22,551 bases of DNA, from assembly GCA_900772625.1 (NCBI GenBank), contig CAAHEQ010000014.1, positions 1-22,551 of the forward strand. Direction: 5' to 3'. The notes under the pieces are model-generated. The model searched no databases, was not told where the DNA came from, and was given only the letters and a program-made list of their open reading frames with translations. The first letter of the stretch is position 1. Every line of letters begins with the position of its first letter. The translations under genes were made by a program, and so were the position numbers. This document shows, piece by piece, positions 8,986-16,157 of this stretch. Source of the DNA: Alphaproteobacteria bacterium (GTDB taxonomy: Bacteria; Pseudomonadota; Alphaproteobacteria; CAAHEQ01; UBA3637).

Positions 8986-10240
8986 AATTCGCATTATCGG
9001 CGGTAATCCGCTTTTTGGGCACATTCGAATTAAAGGCGCAAAAAATGGCGCTTTACCGTTGATGGCGGCGGCCTTATTGACCGATGAGGAAGTCATTTTA
9101 AGGGATGTGCCAAACCTATCAGACATTCGCACTATGGCGGATATTTTGTCGCACCTTGGCGCTGACGTCTCATTTGAAGGCGGCATCTTGCGCATTAAAG
9201 CGGCTAACATTCGCTCGGTGGAAGCGCCGTATGAACTTGTTTCTAAAATGCGCGCCAGCTTTATGGTGCTAGGGCCTTTGGTTGGCAGATGCCACTTGGC
9301 TAAAGTCTCACTACCTGGCGGTTGTGCGATTGGCACAAGACCTGTCGATCGGCACTTGTATGCTATGGAGCAACTGGGCATCAACATTGACATTCAAAAT
9401 GGTTATGTACTTGCGAATGGCAAGCCCAAAGGCGGCAAAATCTATTTTCAAATCAAAACCGTTAATGGCACAATGAATGCGATTATGGCCGCGGTGCTGG
9501 CCGATGGTGTGACGGAAATTATCAATGCAGCAGCAGAGCCCGAGGTGACAGACTTGGCGCGGTGTTTGGTCAAAATGGGTGCAAACATTCAAGGGATCGG
9601 CACACAAAAGCTTGTCATCACGGGGGTCGAAAAGTTGCACGGCACATCGCACACAGTCGTTCCTGACCGAATTGAGGCGGCGACTTACGCAATCGCGGCA
9701 GGCATCACAGGAGGCGAACTTTACATAGAAAACTCTCCACTTCACCTGTTGGAAGATGTCGTGTTCACTTTGTGCTATATGGGGCTTGATATTATCGAAA
9801 AGGACAATGGTCTGATTGTCAAATCAACAGGCTTAATCAAACCGACAAATGTCGTGACTGAAGAGTTCCCAGGATTTCCAACCGATGTGCAAGCGCAAAT
9901 AATGGCACTGATGTGTTTTGCAAATGGAACGTCTATCGTGACTGAAAACATTTTTGAAAACCGCTTTATGCATGTGCAAGAACTGGTCAGAATGGGTGCA
10001 AACATTCAGCTGCAAGGCAGCAGAACTGCAATCGTTCATGGCGTCCCCAGTTTGTCTGGAGCGCAAGTAATGGCGTCCGATTTACGGGCTTCAGCGGCGT
10101 TGGTGTTGGCTGGATTAGCGGCGAAAGGCGAAACAATCGTCAGCCGTGTTTATCACCTTGATCGAGGCTATGATCACATGGAAGAAAAGTTGCGCGTTTG
10201 TGGCGCGAACATCGAACGCATTCACGAGAAAGCTGAATAG
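8978..10240 (+). CDS. murA: UDP-N-acetylglucosamine 1-carboxyvinyltransferase
   Basis: MurA performs the first committed step of peptidoglycan synthesis, moving enolpyruvate from PEP to UDP-GlcNAc in the cytoplasm. The 420-aa length is exact for the family. Visible landmarks are KGAKNGALP (Lys22, Asn23), the flexible loop SLPGGCAIGTRPVDRH with the active-site Cys at about 116 (the residue alkylated by fosfomycin, so a sensitive-type enzyme), and the repeated alpha/beta units of the EPT fold. It overlaps dtd by eight bases and is last in the pepA-dtd-murA unit. No convincing terminator immediately follows; the next 570 bases are the repeat-rich gap. Confidence 0.97.
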   Translation: MDKIRIIGGNPLFGHIRIKGAKNGALPLMAAALLTDEEVILRDVPNLSDIRTMADILSHLGADVSFEGGILRIKAANIRSVEAPYELVSKMRASFMVLGPLVGRCHLAKVSLPGGCAIGTRPVDRHLYAMEQLGINIDIQNGYVLANGKPKGGKIYFQIKTVNGTMNAIMAAVLADGVTEIINAAAEPEVTDLARCLVKMGANIQGIGTQKLVITGVEKLHGTSHTVVPDRIEAATYAIAAGITGGELYIENSPLHLLEDVVFTLCYMGLDIIEKDNGLIVKSTGLIKPTNVVTEEFPGFPTDVQAQIMALMCFANGTSIVTENIFENRFMHVQELVRMGANIQLQGSRTAIVHGVPSLSGAQVMASDLRASAALVLAGLAAKGETIVSRVYHLDRGYDHMEEKLRVCGANIERIHEKAE

Positions 10241-10257
10241 CACTTCTAACGCTTGCG

Positions 10258-10307
10258 GCATTTATTTGCATGGGCTTGAATGGGTTCGGGCACGCGTCTA
10301 AAAGCGC
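10258..10307 (-). repeat. Bipartite repeat, copy 1
   Basis: On the plus strand the repeat is GCATTTATTTGCA, 20 variable bases, then CACGCGTCTAAAAGCGC. Copy 2 has the same 13-mer, the same 20-base spacer length and 16 of 17 bases of the right arm, while the spacer itself shares almost nothing. Read on the minus strand both copies stay open in the same frame (ALLDAC, seven variable residues, QINA). Confidence 0.8.
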
Positions 10308-10442
10308 AGCCAAACTTTTATGATATGGCGCGGTTTCCTCCGCGCGCTCGCGCTGACTCTTGGGAAGGAGCATAGCATTTTAATCCAAGTACTCAAGATT
10401 GTTTTTTGAAATTTTTTCTTTTCTTTGAAATCGGCTTTTTTC

Positions 10443-10482
10443 ATTCGCCGCGCGCGGGCGCAATGAAATTCGCGCGGTGAAT
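10443..10482. repeat. Inverted repeat with 12-base arms
   Basis: Arms ATTCGCCGCGCG (10443-10454) and CGCGCGGTGAAT (10471-10482) pair over 12 positions with one G-U in plus-strand RNA, around a 16-base loop. The left arm can instead pair with GGCGCAATGA (10457-10466), so two exclusive hairpins are possible. Confidence 0.65.
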
Positions 10483-10595
10483 ATGTGGCGCAAAATTATT
10501 CGCGCCGCGCCTGCAAAATTAAAATGGCGCATGAAAAGCTTTCAATAAAAATCAACGCCGTGTATTTAGATAAAAATGTCATATCATTTTCCCCA

Positions 10596-10637
10596 AAAGC
10601 GCGGGGCGTGGGCGTGGATTTTGACGCCCCGCGCTTT
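10596..10637. repeat. Perfect 14-base inverted repeat
   Basis: AAAGCGCGGGGCGT (10596-10609) and ACGCCCCGCGCTTT (10624-10637) form a perfect 14-bp stem with a 14-base loop. On the plus strand a mixed tract, CCTTATTTTTATG, follows, so it might act as a distant terminator for murA, but the T-run is not immediate. Confidence 0.7.
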
Positions 10638-10762
10638 CCTTATTTTTATGATGACTGTTATGTTGCTACATTTCAATAGCCAACGCGCGAAAATCTTCGG
10701 CCCACGTGCTGGCTCTTGCAGTTGGGAAAGATGAAAGCCTCCCCCCCTCTTTTATGCTTATC

Positions 10763-10812
10763 GCATTTATTTGCACAACGGACAGCTCTGCTACACACGC
10801 ATCTAAAAGCGC
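10763..10812 (-). repeat. Bipartite repeat, copy 2, abutting the tag stop codon
   Basis: Same 13-base left arm and 17-base right arm (one C/T-type change, CACGCATCTAAAAGCGC) with a 20-base unrelated spacer. It touches the TAG stop of tag. In the tag frame it continues open for 48 codons beyond the stop, to another TAG at 10668-10666. Confidence 0.8.
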
Positions 10813-11364
10813 CTAACGCCAATCACATTGCTCTTGATGCGCCGATATAATGCCTATCGCAGCCAAATATGAAAACACCATCACAGAACCTGTAAACTTC
10901 GCACCACGCTTTTTCAAGTCCTGAGAAATGCAATCCGACAAGTCCGAACGCGTTTCAAAGCCATCGCTCAAAACCGTTTTCCCGTGCGTAAAGTGCCATA
11001 AATAGCAATCCAGAGAAGTATATTCTTTTTGCAACTTTAACACTATCTGTGCATTTAAAATGGCGGCTTTGATTTTACCAACGTGCCTGATTATGTCTGG
11101 ATTTTGCGCCAAAGTGGCTATTTTATCATCGCCATAGGCTGCCACTTTTGCAACATCAAAATTGTCAAAAGCCTTTTTAAATGCCGCTCGTTTATGCAAC
11201 ACACACTGCCAAGAAAGTCCCGCTACAAACATTTCCAACACCAGCATTTCAAAAAGCAGGCGATCATCATGCACAGGCTGTCCCCACTCGTGGTCGTGAT
11301 AGGCCACATAATCGTCATCGTTCACGTCAACCCAAGCACATCGTGTTATTCTTGTTTGCGTCAT
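10813..11364 (-). CDS. tag: DNA-3-methyladenine glycosylase I
   Basis: Tag removes 3-methyladenine from alkylated DNA, starting base-excision repair. The 183-aa protein matches the family length (187 in E. coli). It has the N-terminal zinc Cys and His in RCAWVDVNDDDYVAYHD, the following HEWGQPVHDDRLLFEML and GLSWQCVLHKRAAFKKAF segments, and the C-terminal zinc pair in SAHQEQC, just before the stop. I chose the ATG at 11364 (MTQTRITRCAW); a TTG ten codons upstream would add residues not seen in the family. The Shine-Dalgarno (AGGA) is weak. It follows the tRNA-Asp terminator by about 110 bases and must have its own promoter, which I cannot place with confidence. Confidence 0.94.
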   Translation of the reverse strand: MTQTRITRCAWVDVNDDDYVAYHDHEWGQPVHDDRLLFEMLVLEMFVAGLSWQCVLHKRAAFKKAFDNFDVAKVAAYGDDKIATLAQNPDIIRHVGKIKAAILNAQIVLKLQKEYTSLDCYLWHFTHGKTVLSDGFETRSDLSDCISQDLKKRGAKFTGSVMVFSYLAAIGIISAHQEQCDWR

Positions 11365-11476
11365 TTTCGCGTCCTGTTTTTCATCGTAAGTCAATCTCGC
11401 GCCGTCTTAAACAATGGCGTGTGCATCATCCTTTAAGCTGCGTACAGCTACCACCCAACCTCAAGCAATCAGATAC

Positions 11477-11500
11477 AAAAAAAGCCGCCAAACGGCGGTT
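11477..11500 (-). terminator. Rho-independent terminator downstream of tRNA-Asp
   Basis: Minus strand: AACCGCC, loop GTTT, GGCGGC, then seven T residues. The core stem is five G/C pairs. It lies ten bases after the CCA end of tRNA-Asp and separates that transcript from tag. Confidence 0.65.
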
Positions 11501-11509
11501 CTTTTTAAG

Positions 11510-11587
11510 TGGCGGGAGTGAAGGGGCTCGAACCCTCGACCTTCTGCGTGACAGGCAGACGCTCTAACCAAGCTGAGCTACACCCCC
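11510..11587 (-). tRNA. tRNA-Asp (anticodon GTC)
   Basis: The minus strand folds as a full cloverleaf. The acceptor is GGGGGTG with CACTCCC (one G-U). The D arm is GCTC/GAGC with a ten-base loop. The anticodon arm is TCTGC-CTGTCAC-GCAGA with GTC in the loop, and the T arm is GAGGG-TTCGAGC-CCCTT. The discriminator is G and CCA is encoded. These features, including the CTGTCAC loop and G73, are those of tRNA-Asp. It is 78 bases, one more than usual because of the D loop. Its 5' end is 22 bases from the glk stop codon. Confidence 0.96.
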
Positions 11588-11608
11588 ACATCTGGGAAAG
11601 TAAGCATA

Positions 11609-11637
11609 CTTATATCAGATTCGTTTTTGCTTTGCAA
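11609..11637 (-). promoter_or_regulatory. tRNA-Asp promoter embedded in the end of glk
   Basis: Minus strand: TTGCAA (11637-11632), 17-base spacer, TATAAG (11614-11609). The -10 includes the TAA stop codon of glk. The predicted start is about 15 bases before the mature tRNA. It lets the tRNA be made independently of the ptsP-glk transcript. Confidence 0.6.
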
Positions 11638-12599
11638 GTACTTTTTTCAATTTTTTTATTTTTGTCAATAATGCACCTGCGCAAACCTTGAAAAGCAAGC
11701 CTCTCCGAGAGAATTACTTGTGTTGAAATTTGGGCTACATAGGCGCTATGGCGCGCTTTATTTTCAAAGCGCTGGCGAAAATCAGACGAATCCAATAACA
11801 AAGACAAGCCTTCTTTTTTAATAATACCACCTGCTAAATACACGCCTCCTTTTGCGCAATAGGCTAATGCGAGATCGCCCGCGACATCGCCCCAAAATGC
11901 AAACATTTGCAAAAAGGCTTGCTTAGCCAAAGCATCGCCCTGCTGCATCGCATTATAAATCTGAGGCGCAGACAAGACGCGTCCTGTCAAAAACTCGTAC
12001 AAAAAGCTCAAGCCGTGCCCGCTGACAACTCGCTCCGCCGATATGCGACCATAACGTTCTCTGACGGCCCGCAAAATTTCTTCTTCGGCTTGCGTTGTGG
12101 GAGAAACAGCGATGTGCCCCGCCTCGGACGGCAAAGCTTGCCAACCAGTCAAAGTCGGTACAAGCACGCCAACACCAAGCCCAGTCCCTGCACCGATGAC
12201 GACTTTGGGCTCACGCGCCACAACCGTGCCACCGCCCACGCGCACAACATCGCGTCTTGTCAAGTCTAGCAATCCCCACGCATTTGCAGAAAAATCATTC
12301 ATTGCTAAAACTTGCGTAAAACCAAAGTGCCGCTTGAGTGAAGACAAGCGAAATCGCCAATCGATATTTACAAAATGATAAGCGCCATTTTGTTTGGGAG
12401 CGGGCAGAGCTAAAACAAGATTGTCAGCACGCGCGTGCTTTTGTGTGTAAGCATCAAGCGCTGCCTCAAAGCTTTTAAACGCTTTGCACGTCCATGCTTC
12501 AAAGCCTGACATTCGTCCGTTTTTCATCAAACAAAAACGCACATTTGTGCCGCCCAAATCCACCAACAAATAAGATTGAACGCCGCATTTTGTTGCCAT
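11610..12599 (-). CDS. glk: Glucokinase
   Basis: This 329-aa cytoplasmic enzyme phosphorylates glucose to glucose 6-phosphate with ATP. It matches the bacterial Glk (PF02685) type rather than ROK. It has the phosphate-1 loop LLVDLGGTNVRFCL, the substrate segment QVLAMNDFSANAWGL with the catalytic Asp, GAGTGLGVGVL, the SEAGHIAVSP glucose-binding motif, VSGHGLSFLYEFL, and the adenosine motif GGVYLAGGI. The last 17 residues are lysine-rich (DKNKKIEKSTCKAKTNLI) and their DNA also holds the tRNA-Asp promoter. The start follows the stop of the small membrane protein gene with no gap. It is last of the ptsP-glmU-like-ORF-glk unit. Confidence 0.93.
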   Translation of the reverse strand: MATKCGVQSYLLVDLGGTNVRFCLMKNGRMSGFEAWTCKAFKSFEAALDAYTQKHARADNLVLALPAPKQNGAYHFVNIDWRFRLSSLKRHFGFTQVLAMNDFSANAWGLLDLTRRDVVRVGGGTVVAREPKVVIGAGTGLGVGVLVPTLTGWQALPSEAGHIAVSPTTQAEEEILRAVRERYGRISAERVVSGHGLSFLYEFLTGRVLSAPQIYNAMQQGDALAKQAFLQMFAFWGDVAGDLALAYCAKGGVYLAGGIIKKEGLSLLLDSSDFRQRFENKARHSAYVAQISTQVILSERLAFQGLRRCIIDKNKKIEKSTCKAKTNLI

Positions 12600-12827
12600 T
12601 TATAAAGCCCCCGTCACCAAACACCAAACGTTATAAATCACGCACATAAAACCATTTGCAAATTGTGAAAAACCGCCTGCTCGCTTGCTTTGCACCAAGC
12701 ACGAATTTAAATCTTGAGTGCACACATCAACGCCCGCTGACTTGATAAAGAGCCAAATAATCAAACCTAAAACAAGCGCCAACGCGCCATAGACCCATAA
12801 ATGTTTATAACTTTTCTTTTTCATCAT
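12600..12827 (-). CDS. Small membrane protein of unknown function
   Basis: This is a protein of about 75 aa, not recognised. After a lysine-rich N terminus (MMKKKSYKH) comes one clear membrane helix (WVYGALALVLGLIIWLFIKS), a short loop with two cysteines (DVCTQDLNSC), and a second hydrophobic stretch at the C terminus (FANGFMCVIYNVWCLVTGAL). The positive N terminus predicts a cytoplasmic start. It begins inside the end of the GlmU-like gene (about 23-base overlap) and ends exactly where glk begins, which supports it being a real translated gene. ATG codons at 12827 and 12824 are both possible. Its two cysteines in the predicted external loop could form a disulfide. Confidence 0.65.
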   Translation of the reverse strand: MMKKKSYKHLWVYGALALVLGLIIWLFIKSAGVDVCTQDLNSCLVQSKRAGGFSQFANGFMCVIYNVWCLVTGAL

Positions 12828-13740
12828 CGCTTCTTTCAGCCCCAATCGTCACGTTTTCAAGACGCGAAAAAGCCTTAATATGCGCACCTTTTTTCAAATG
12901 CACGCCTGCGCCAAAATAAACGCACGGCTCAATCACCACATCATTTTCAAACGTTGTATCGAAGGAAAAATAAGTCGTGGCTGCATCTTGCAAAGTGACT
13001 CCCGCGGCATATGCTTCAGCACGTTTGCGTTTTTGAAAAACCTGCTCGGCCGCAGCCAGCTCCGTACGCGAATTGACGCCCTGTACTTCATGTTCATCTT
13101 GTGCCAAAACCACGTCAACGCGCAAGCCTTTGCTTTTTGCAATCTTCACAATATCGGTCAAGTAATACTCTCCCGCTGCATTGTGATTGTCAACTTCTGC
13201 CAGTAGATGCTTTAAATAACGGCCATTAACGCACATAGCACCTGAATTGCAAAGCTTTATCGCGCGTTGTTTTTCGCTGGCGTCCTTGTATTCAATAATA
13301 GCCTGCAAGCCGTCCTGGCCCATCAAAAGCCGTCCATAGCGTGCAGGATCTTTGGGCGTAAAACCCAGCACAACCACATCCGTACCTGCGTTGCATTTGT
13401 CAATCATATTTGCAAAAGTTGACGGCAAAAACAAAGGGTGATCTGCAAACAAAATTAAGCACGCGCCATCAAATGCGTCCATATCTTTTAAGGCCGCTTG
13501 TGCCGCATTCGCTGTACCAAGCGCTTGTGGTTGCAATGCCGTTTTTATCGGCTGGACAAGTGCTTTCACTTTCTCCATTTGAGGAGCAAGCACAACTATT
13601 TTTTCATCCACTTTTAATGCGTCCAGTGTATCCAAAACACGCAAAACCATTTCTCGATTGCCGATTTTGTGCATCACTTTAAACAAATCGGATTTCATTC
13701 GCGTGCCTTTTCCTGCGGCTAAAATAATCGCTTTATTCAA
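12805..13740 (-). CDS. GlmU-like UDP-GlcNAc pyrophosphorylase domain, C-terminally truncated
   Basis: This 311-aa protein matches the N-terminal uridylyltransferase half of GlmU. It starts with the nucleotide-binding KAIILAAGKGTRM, then LGTANAAQAAL, LFADHPLF (usually GDVPL), YGRLLM, IIEYKDA, CNSGAMCVNG, AAGEYYLTDIV and the metal-binding VNSRTEL. Normal GlmU (about 450 aa) continues with a long left-handed beta-helix carrying the acetyltransferase. Here only about four hexapeptide turns remain before the stop, so the acetyltransferase active site is absent. Several uridylyltransferase residues also differ (H to N in GTAH, GDVP to ADHP), so the sugar may not be GlcNAc. The start is TTG at 13740, preceded by GAGGAG nine bases away, which places the loop at residue 4 as usual. 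It follows ptsP by 13 bases. Confidence 0.8.
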   Translation of the reverse strand: MNKAIILAAGKGTRMKSDLFKVMHKIGNREMVLRVLDTLDALKVDEKIVVLAPQMEKVKALVQPIKTALQPQALGTANAAQAALKDMDAFDGACLILFADHPLFLPSTFANMIDKCNAGTDVVVLGFTPKDPARYGRLLMGQDGLQAIIEYKDASEKQRAIKLCNSGAMCVNGRYLKHLLAEVDNHNAAGEYYLTDIVKIAKSKGLRVDVVLAQDEHEVQGVNSRTELAAAEQVFQKRKRAEAYAAGVTLQDAATTYFSFDTTFENDVVIEPCVYFGAGVHLKKGAHIKAFSRLENVTIGAERSDDEKEKL

Positions 13741-13753
13741 CGTTAAAAACTCC

Positions 13754-16027
13754 TCATATATTGATGTCATGGTCGAGCGCAAACAAACGCAACTTTTCAC
13801 GCAACGAATGCGCAGGTAAAGACAAAATCATATTCAAATAATCGCGCACTTGTGTTGTATCAAGGCTGAGTATCATCGACTTGATTGCCCCCAGCGAGGC
13901 TGGATTCATCGACAACTTTTGAAAGCCAATCGACACAAGCACCATCGCCTCCAAAGGCCGCCCCGCCATTTCACCACACACAGCACACGGTACATTATGT
14001 GCTTTGCACGTTTGCGCTACATATTGCAAAGCTTGAATCATCGGCGCAGACAAAACGTCATATCTGTCCCAAATTGTCGGATCACTTCGGTCGGTTGCAA
14101 ACAAAAATTGTGACAAGTCATTTGTACCAATCGAGACAAAATCAACCAAAGGCAACAGCTGCTCCAGCTGGAACAACAACGAAGGCACTTCCAACATAGT
14201 GCCTGTGTACACGTGCGCAGGCAAAGGACGCCCTTTGTCGCGTTCGCGCTCAATTTCAATTTCTAACGTTTTTTTGGCGGCAATAAATTCGTTGACATTC
14301 GTAATCATCGGGAACATAACATATAAATCGCCCCCGTCCACCGCGCGGATAAAAGCCCGCAACTGTTGACGCAACAGCGAACGTCTATCCAACGTAATGC
14401 GAATTGAACGCCACCCCATTGCTGGATTTTCTTCGGGCTTGTGCTGGACATAAGGCAATACTTTATCCGATCCAATATCCAACGTACGAAACACCACAGG
14501 CTTGCCCGCTGCATTTTGAATCACGCGCTTGTATATTTCGGTTTGTTTTTGCGTATCTGGAAGTTGCGCAGTCGACATAAACGGCAATTCAGTGCGGTAC
14601 AATCCAATGCCGTCCGAAAAGCCCTCGCCCAATGACAGCATATCCAATGCCAAGCCCGCGTTAATATTGAGCGATACATTAACACCGTCCTTTGTCTGGC
14701 ACGGCAGATTTTTCAGCTTGTCATACTTGCGGCGAATTTTTTCGCGTTGTTCAATTTTGGCCGTAAAGTCTTTTAAAATATCGTCAGTCGGATTCACATA
14801 CACAAAGCCGTTTTCGGCGTCCAGCGCCACATTGTCGTTTTGCATAATCAAATCCGTAATGCCTTTAATTCCTCCGATAACGGGGATATTCATCGACTTT
14901 GCCACAATGACAACGTGCATAGTCGGCGAACCTTCCTCGAGCACAATGCCTTTAATCTTTTGCTTGTTGTAATCGAGCAGCTCAGCAGGCCCCAACGAGC
15001 GAGCAATCAAAATTGTGTTGCTATCTAATTGGTTATTGCGCGCTTTGGTATCCGTGCCCGCAAGGTGGTGCAAAAGCCTGTCTGCAACATCTTGGAAATC
15101 GTGAATACGCTCTTTTAAATACGGGTCGGTAACAAGGCTCATACGCTCGGTCATATCATCGGCGACTTTCTGCACAGCGCCCTGCGCCGTCAAGCCAGAG
15201 TGAATATAATCCGTCATCTTTCGGATCCAGCCTTTGTCCTTGGTGAACATACGGTATGTTTCTAAAATCTCGGCATCGTCTTCGGATATATCGGCGGCAG
15301 CCAACGTTTCATTCAACGTCTTTTCCATTTGCGCCAAAGCTTGAATAAGACGGTCTTGCTCAAATGATTCATCAGAGCTTGAAACAAGATCTGTGACGCG
15401 CTCCATTCGGCGGTGCACAAAGGCTTTGCCGACAGCCATACCCGCCACCAAACGTACGCCTTCAATTCTGGAACGCATATCTTTTGGCACTTGCAACAAG
15501 GGGTGCTTTTCGGGTGTAAAGTTGGCAGATATAATCAGTTGTGCAATCAACATCGCCACCGTTTCCAGAGTCTCTATTTCATCTTCTTGATACGTATGCG
15601 CTTGTTGCGTTTGCACCACCAAAACACCCAGCAAGCGCTTTGATTGCAACACAGGCACACCCATCAGCGTTTGAAAAGCGCGCTCGCCCGTTTCGGGCTT
15701 GAAGACAAAGCTCGGGTGATGCCACGCATCTTCGAAAACAAGCGCTTTTTTCTGCACAGCGATTTCGCCAACCAAGCCTTCACCCACATGTAAGTTTGTT
15801 TCGTGCACAGCCTCTTTTTTCAAGCCGTGCGTTGCGAAAAGCTCAAGCACATCACCAGGGCGCAACAGATAAAACGAACACACATCTGTTTTCATTTCCT
15901 GCGCCACTGCTTCGACAATCAATTGCAACTTATCCTCGACCGAGGATTCGAACAACATCACTTCGCGCAGGCGCTTGAGCAAGCCCCGAGCCGATGAAAA
16001 GTTTTTGTTGTTCTCTTGTGCGTCCAT
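13754..16027 (-). CDS. ptsP: Phosphoenolpyruvate-protein phosphotransferase PtsP (EI-Ntr)
   Basis: This 757-aa protein is first in the nitrogen-type PTS phosphorelay: it takes phosphate from PEP and passes it to NPr, then EIIA-Ntr. An N-terminal GAF domain (about residues 20-165) is the sensory part that distinguishes PtsP from sugar-type enzyme I; in characterised homologues it binds glutamine. The EI part shows the phosphorylated His371 in SPTMHVVIVAKSMNIPVIGG and the PEP-binding barrel motifs LYRTELPFM, MFPMITNV, DFVSIGTNDLSQF and the Cys-containing CAVCGEMAGRP. The ATG at 16027 has GAGGG just upstream. It heads an operon with the GlmU-like gene and glk. NPr and EIIA-Ntr genes are not in the window. 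Confidence 0.95.
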   Translation of the reverse strand: MDAQENNKNFSSARGLLKRLREVMLFESSVEDKLQLIVEAVAQEMKTDVCSFYLLRPGDVLELFATHGLKKEAVHETNLHVGEGLVGEIAVQKKALVFEDAWHHPSFVFKPETGERAFQTLMGVPVLQSKRLLGVLVVQTQQAHTYQEDEIETLETVAMLIAQLIISANFTPEKHPLLQVPKDMRSRIEGVRLVAGMAVGKAFVHRRMERVTDLVSSSDESFEQDRLIQALAQMEKTLNETLAAADISEDDAEILETYRMFTKDKGWIRKMTDYIHSGLTAQGAVQKVADDMTERMSLVTDPYLKERIHDFQDVADRLLHHLAGTDTKARNNQLDSNTILIARSLGPAELLDYNKQKIKGIVLEEGSPTMHVVIVAKSMNIPVIGGIKGITDLIMQNDNVALDAENGFVYVNPTDDILKDFTAKIEQREKIRRKYDKLKNLPCQTKDGVNVSLNINAGLALDMLSLGEGFSDGIGLYRTELPFMSTAQLPDTQKQTEIYKRVIQNAAGKPVVFRTLDIGSDKVLPYVQHKPEENPAMGWRSIRITLDRRSLLRQQLRAFIRAVDGGDLYVMFPMITNVNEFIAAKKTLEIEIERERDKGRPLPAHVYTGTMLEVPSLLFQLEQLLPLVDFVSIGTNDLSQFLFATDRSDPTIWDRYDVLSAPMIQALQYVAQTCKAHNVPCAVCGEMAGRPLEAMVLVSIGFQKLSMNPASLGAIKSMILSLDTTQVRDYLNMILSLPAHSLREKLRLFALDHDINI

Positions 16028-16057
16028 AACACCCTCTTATTTTCAGATTCTTTTCCT

Positions 16058-16086
16058 ATTGTGGCGTTTTTTTTCGTGCTCGTCAA
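16058..16086 (-). promoter_or_regulatory. Candidate promoter for ptsP
   Basis: Minus strand: TTGACG (16086-16081), 17-base spacer, CACAAT (16063-16058), about 30 bases before the ptsP start. Its -35 mirrors the -35 of the opposing cupin promoter. Confidence 0.5.
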
Positions 16087-16104
16087 CATCTTTTAACAAA
16101 AGGC

Positions 16105-16132
16105 TTGACGTTTTATCATATTTTAATAAAAT
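16105..16132 (+). promoter_or_regulatory. Promoter for the cupin gene
   Basis: Plus strand: TTGACG (16105-16110), 16-base spacer, TAAAAT (16127-16132). The predicted leader is about 20 bases and carries AAAGGAGA. The two TTGACG boxes of this divergent pair form an inverted repeat 18 bases apart. Confidence 0.6.
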
Positions 16133-16157
16133 ACCCTCACAAACAAAGGAGATTAAA

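Larger units (their letters stand above)
10241..10812. other. Gene-free, GC-rich, repeat- and hairpin-rich island
   Basis: This 572-base gap separates convergent murA and tag. It holds two copies of a bipartite repeat, one at each end (10258-10307 and 10763-10812). Between them are at least three inverted repeats (10328-10345, 10443-10482, 10596-10637) and a pyrimidine-rich tract near 10400-10440. Short blocks of GCGCG-rich DNA alternate with A/T-rich DNA, unlike the neighbouring genes. No ORF in it has a Shine-Dalgarno. A pair of weakly similar segments (10348-10375 and 10707-10735, both containing GCTGnCTCTT followed by GGGAA) suggests further duplication. It looks like decayed or non-autonomous repeat DNA, possibly transcribed. 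Confidence 0.7.

Noticed and set aside
10140..10373. 77-codon minus-strand ORF running into antisense murA
   Set aside because: Half of it is antisense to conserved murA codons and there is no good start; only its repeat segment is of interest.
10485..10679. 64-codon plus-strand ORF in the murA-tag gap (GTG start)
   Set aside because: It has no Shine-Dalgarno, its sequence is largely the 14-base inverted repeat and flanks, and it resembles no protein known to me.
11365..11394. TTG start adding ten residues to Tag
   Set aside because: Family members begin just before the zinc-binding Cys, and the ATG at 11364 fits.
11510..11610. tRNA-Asp as an integration site for a mobile element
   Set aside because: No integrase, partial tRNA duplicate or foreign-looking genes lie near it.
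15975..16157. N-terminal extension of the cupin gene
   Set aside because: It overlaps the start of ptsP and both promoters; the family begins at the ATG at 16158 with a strong Shine-Dalgarno.
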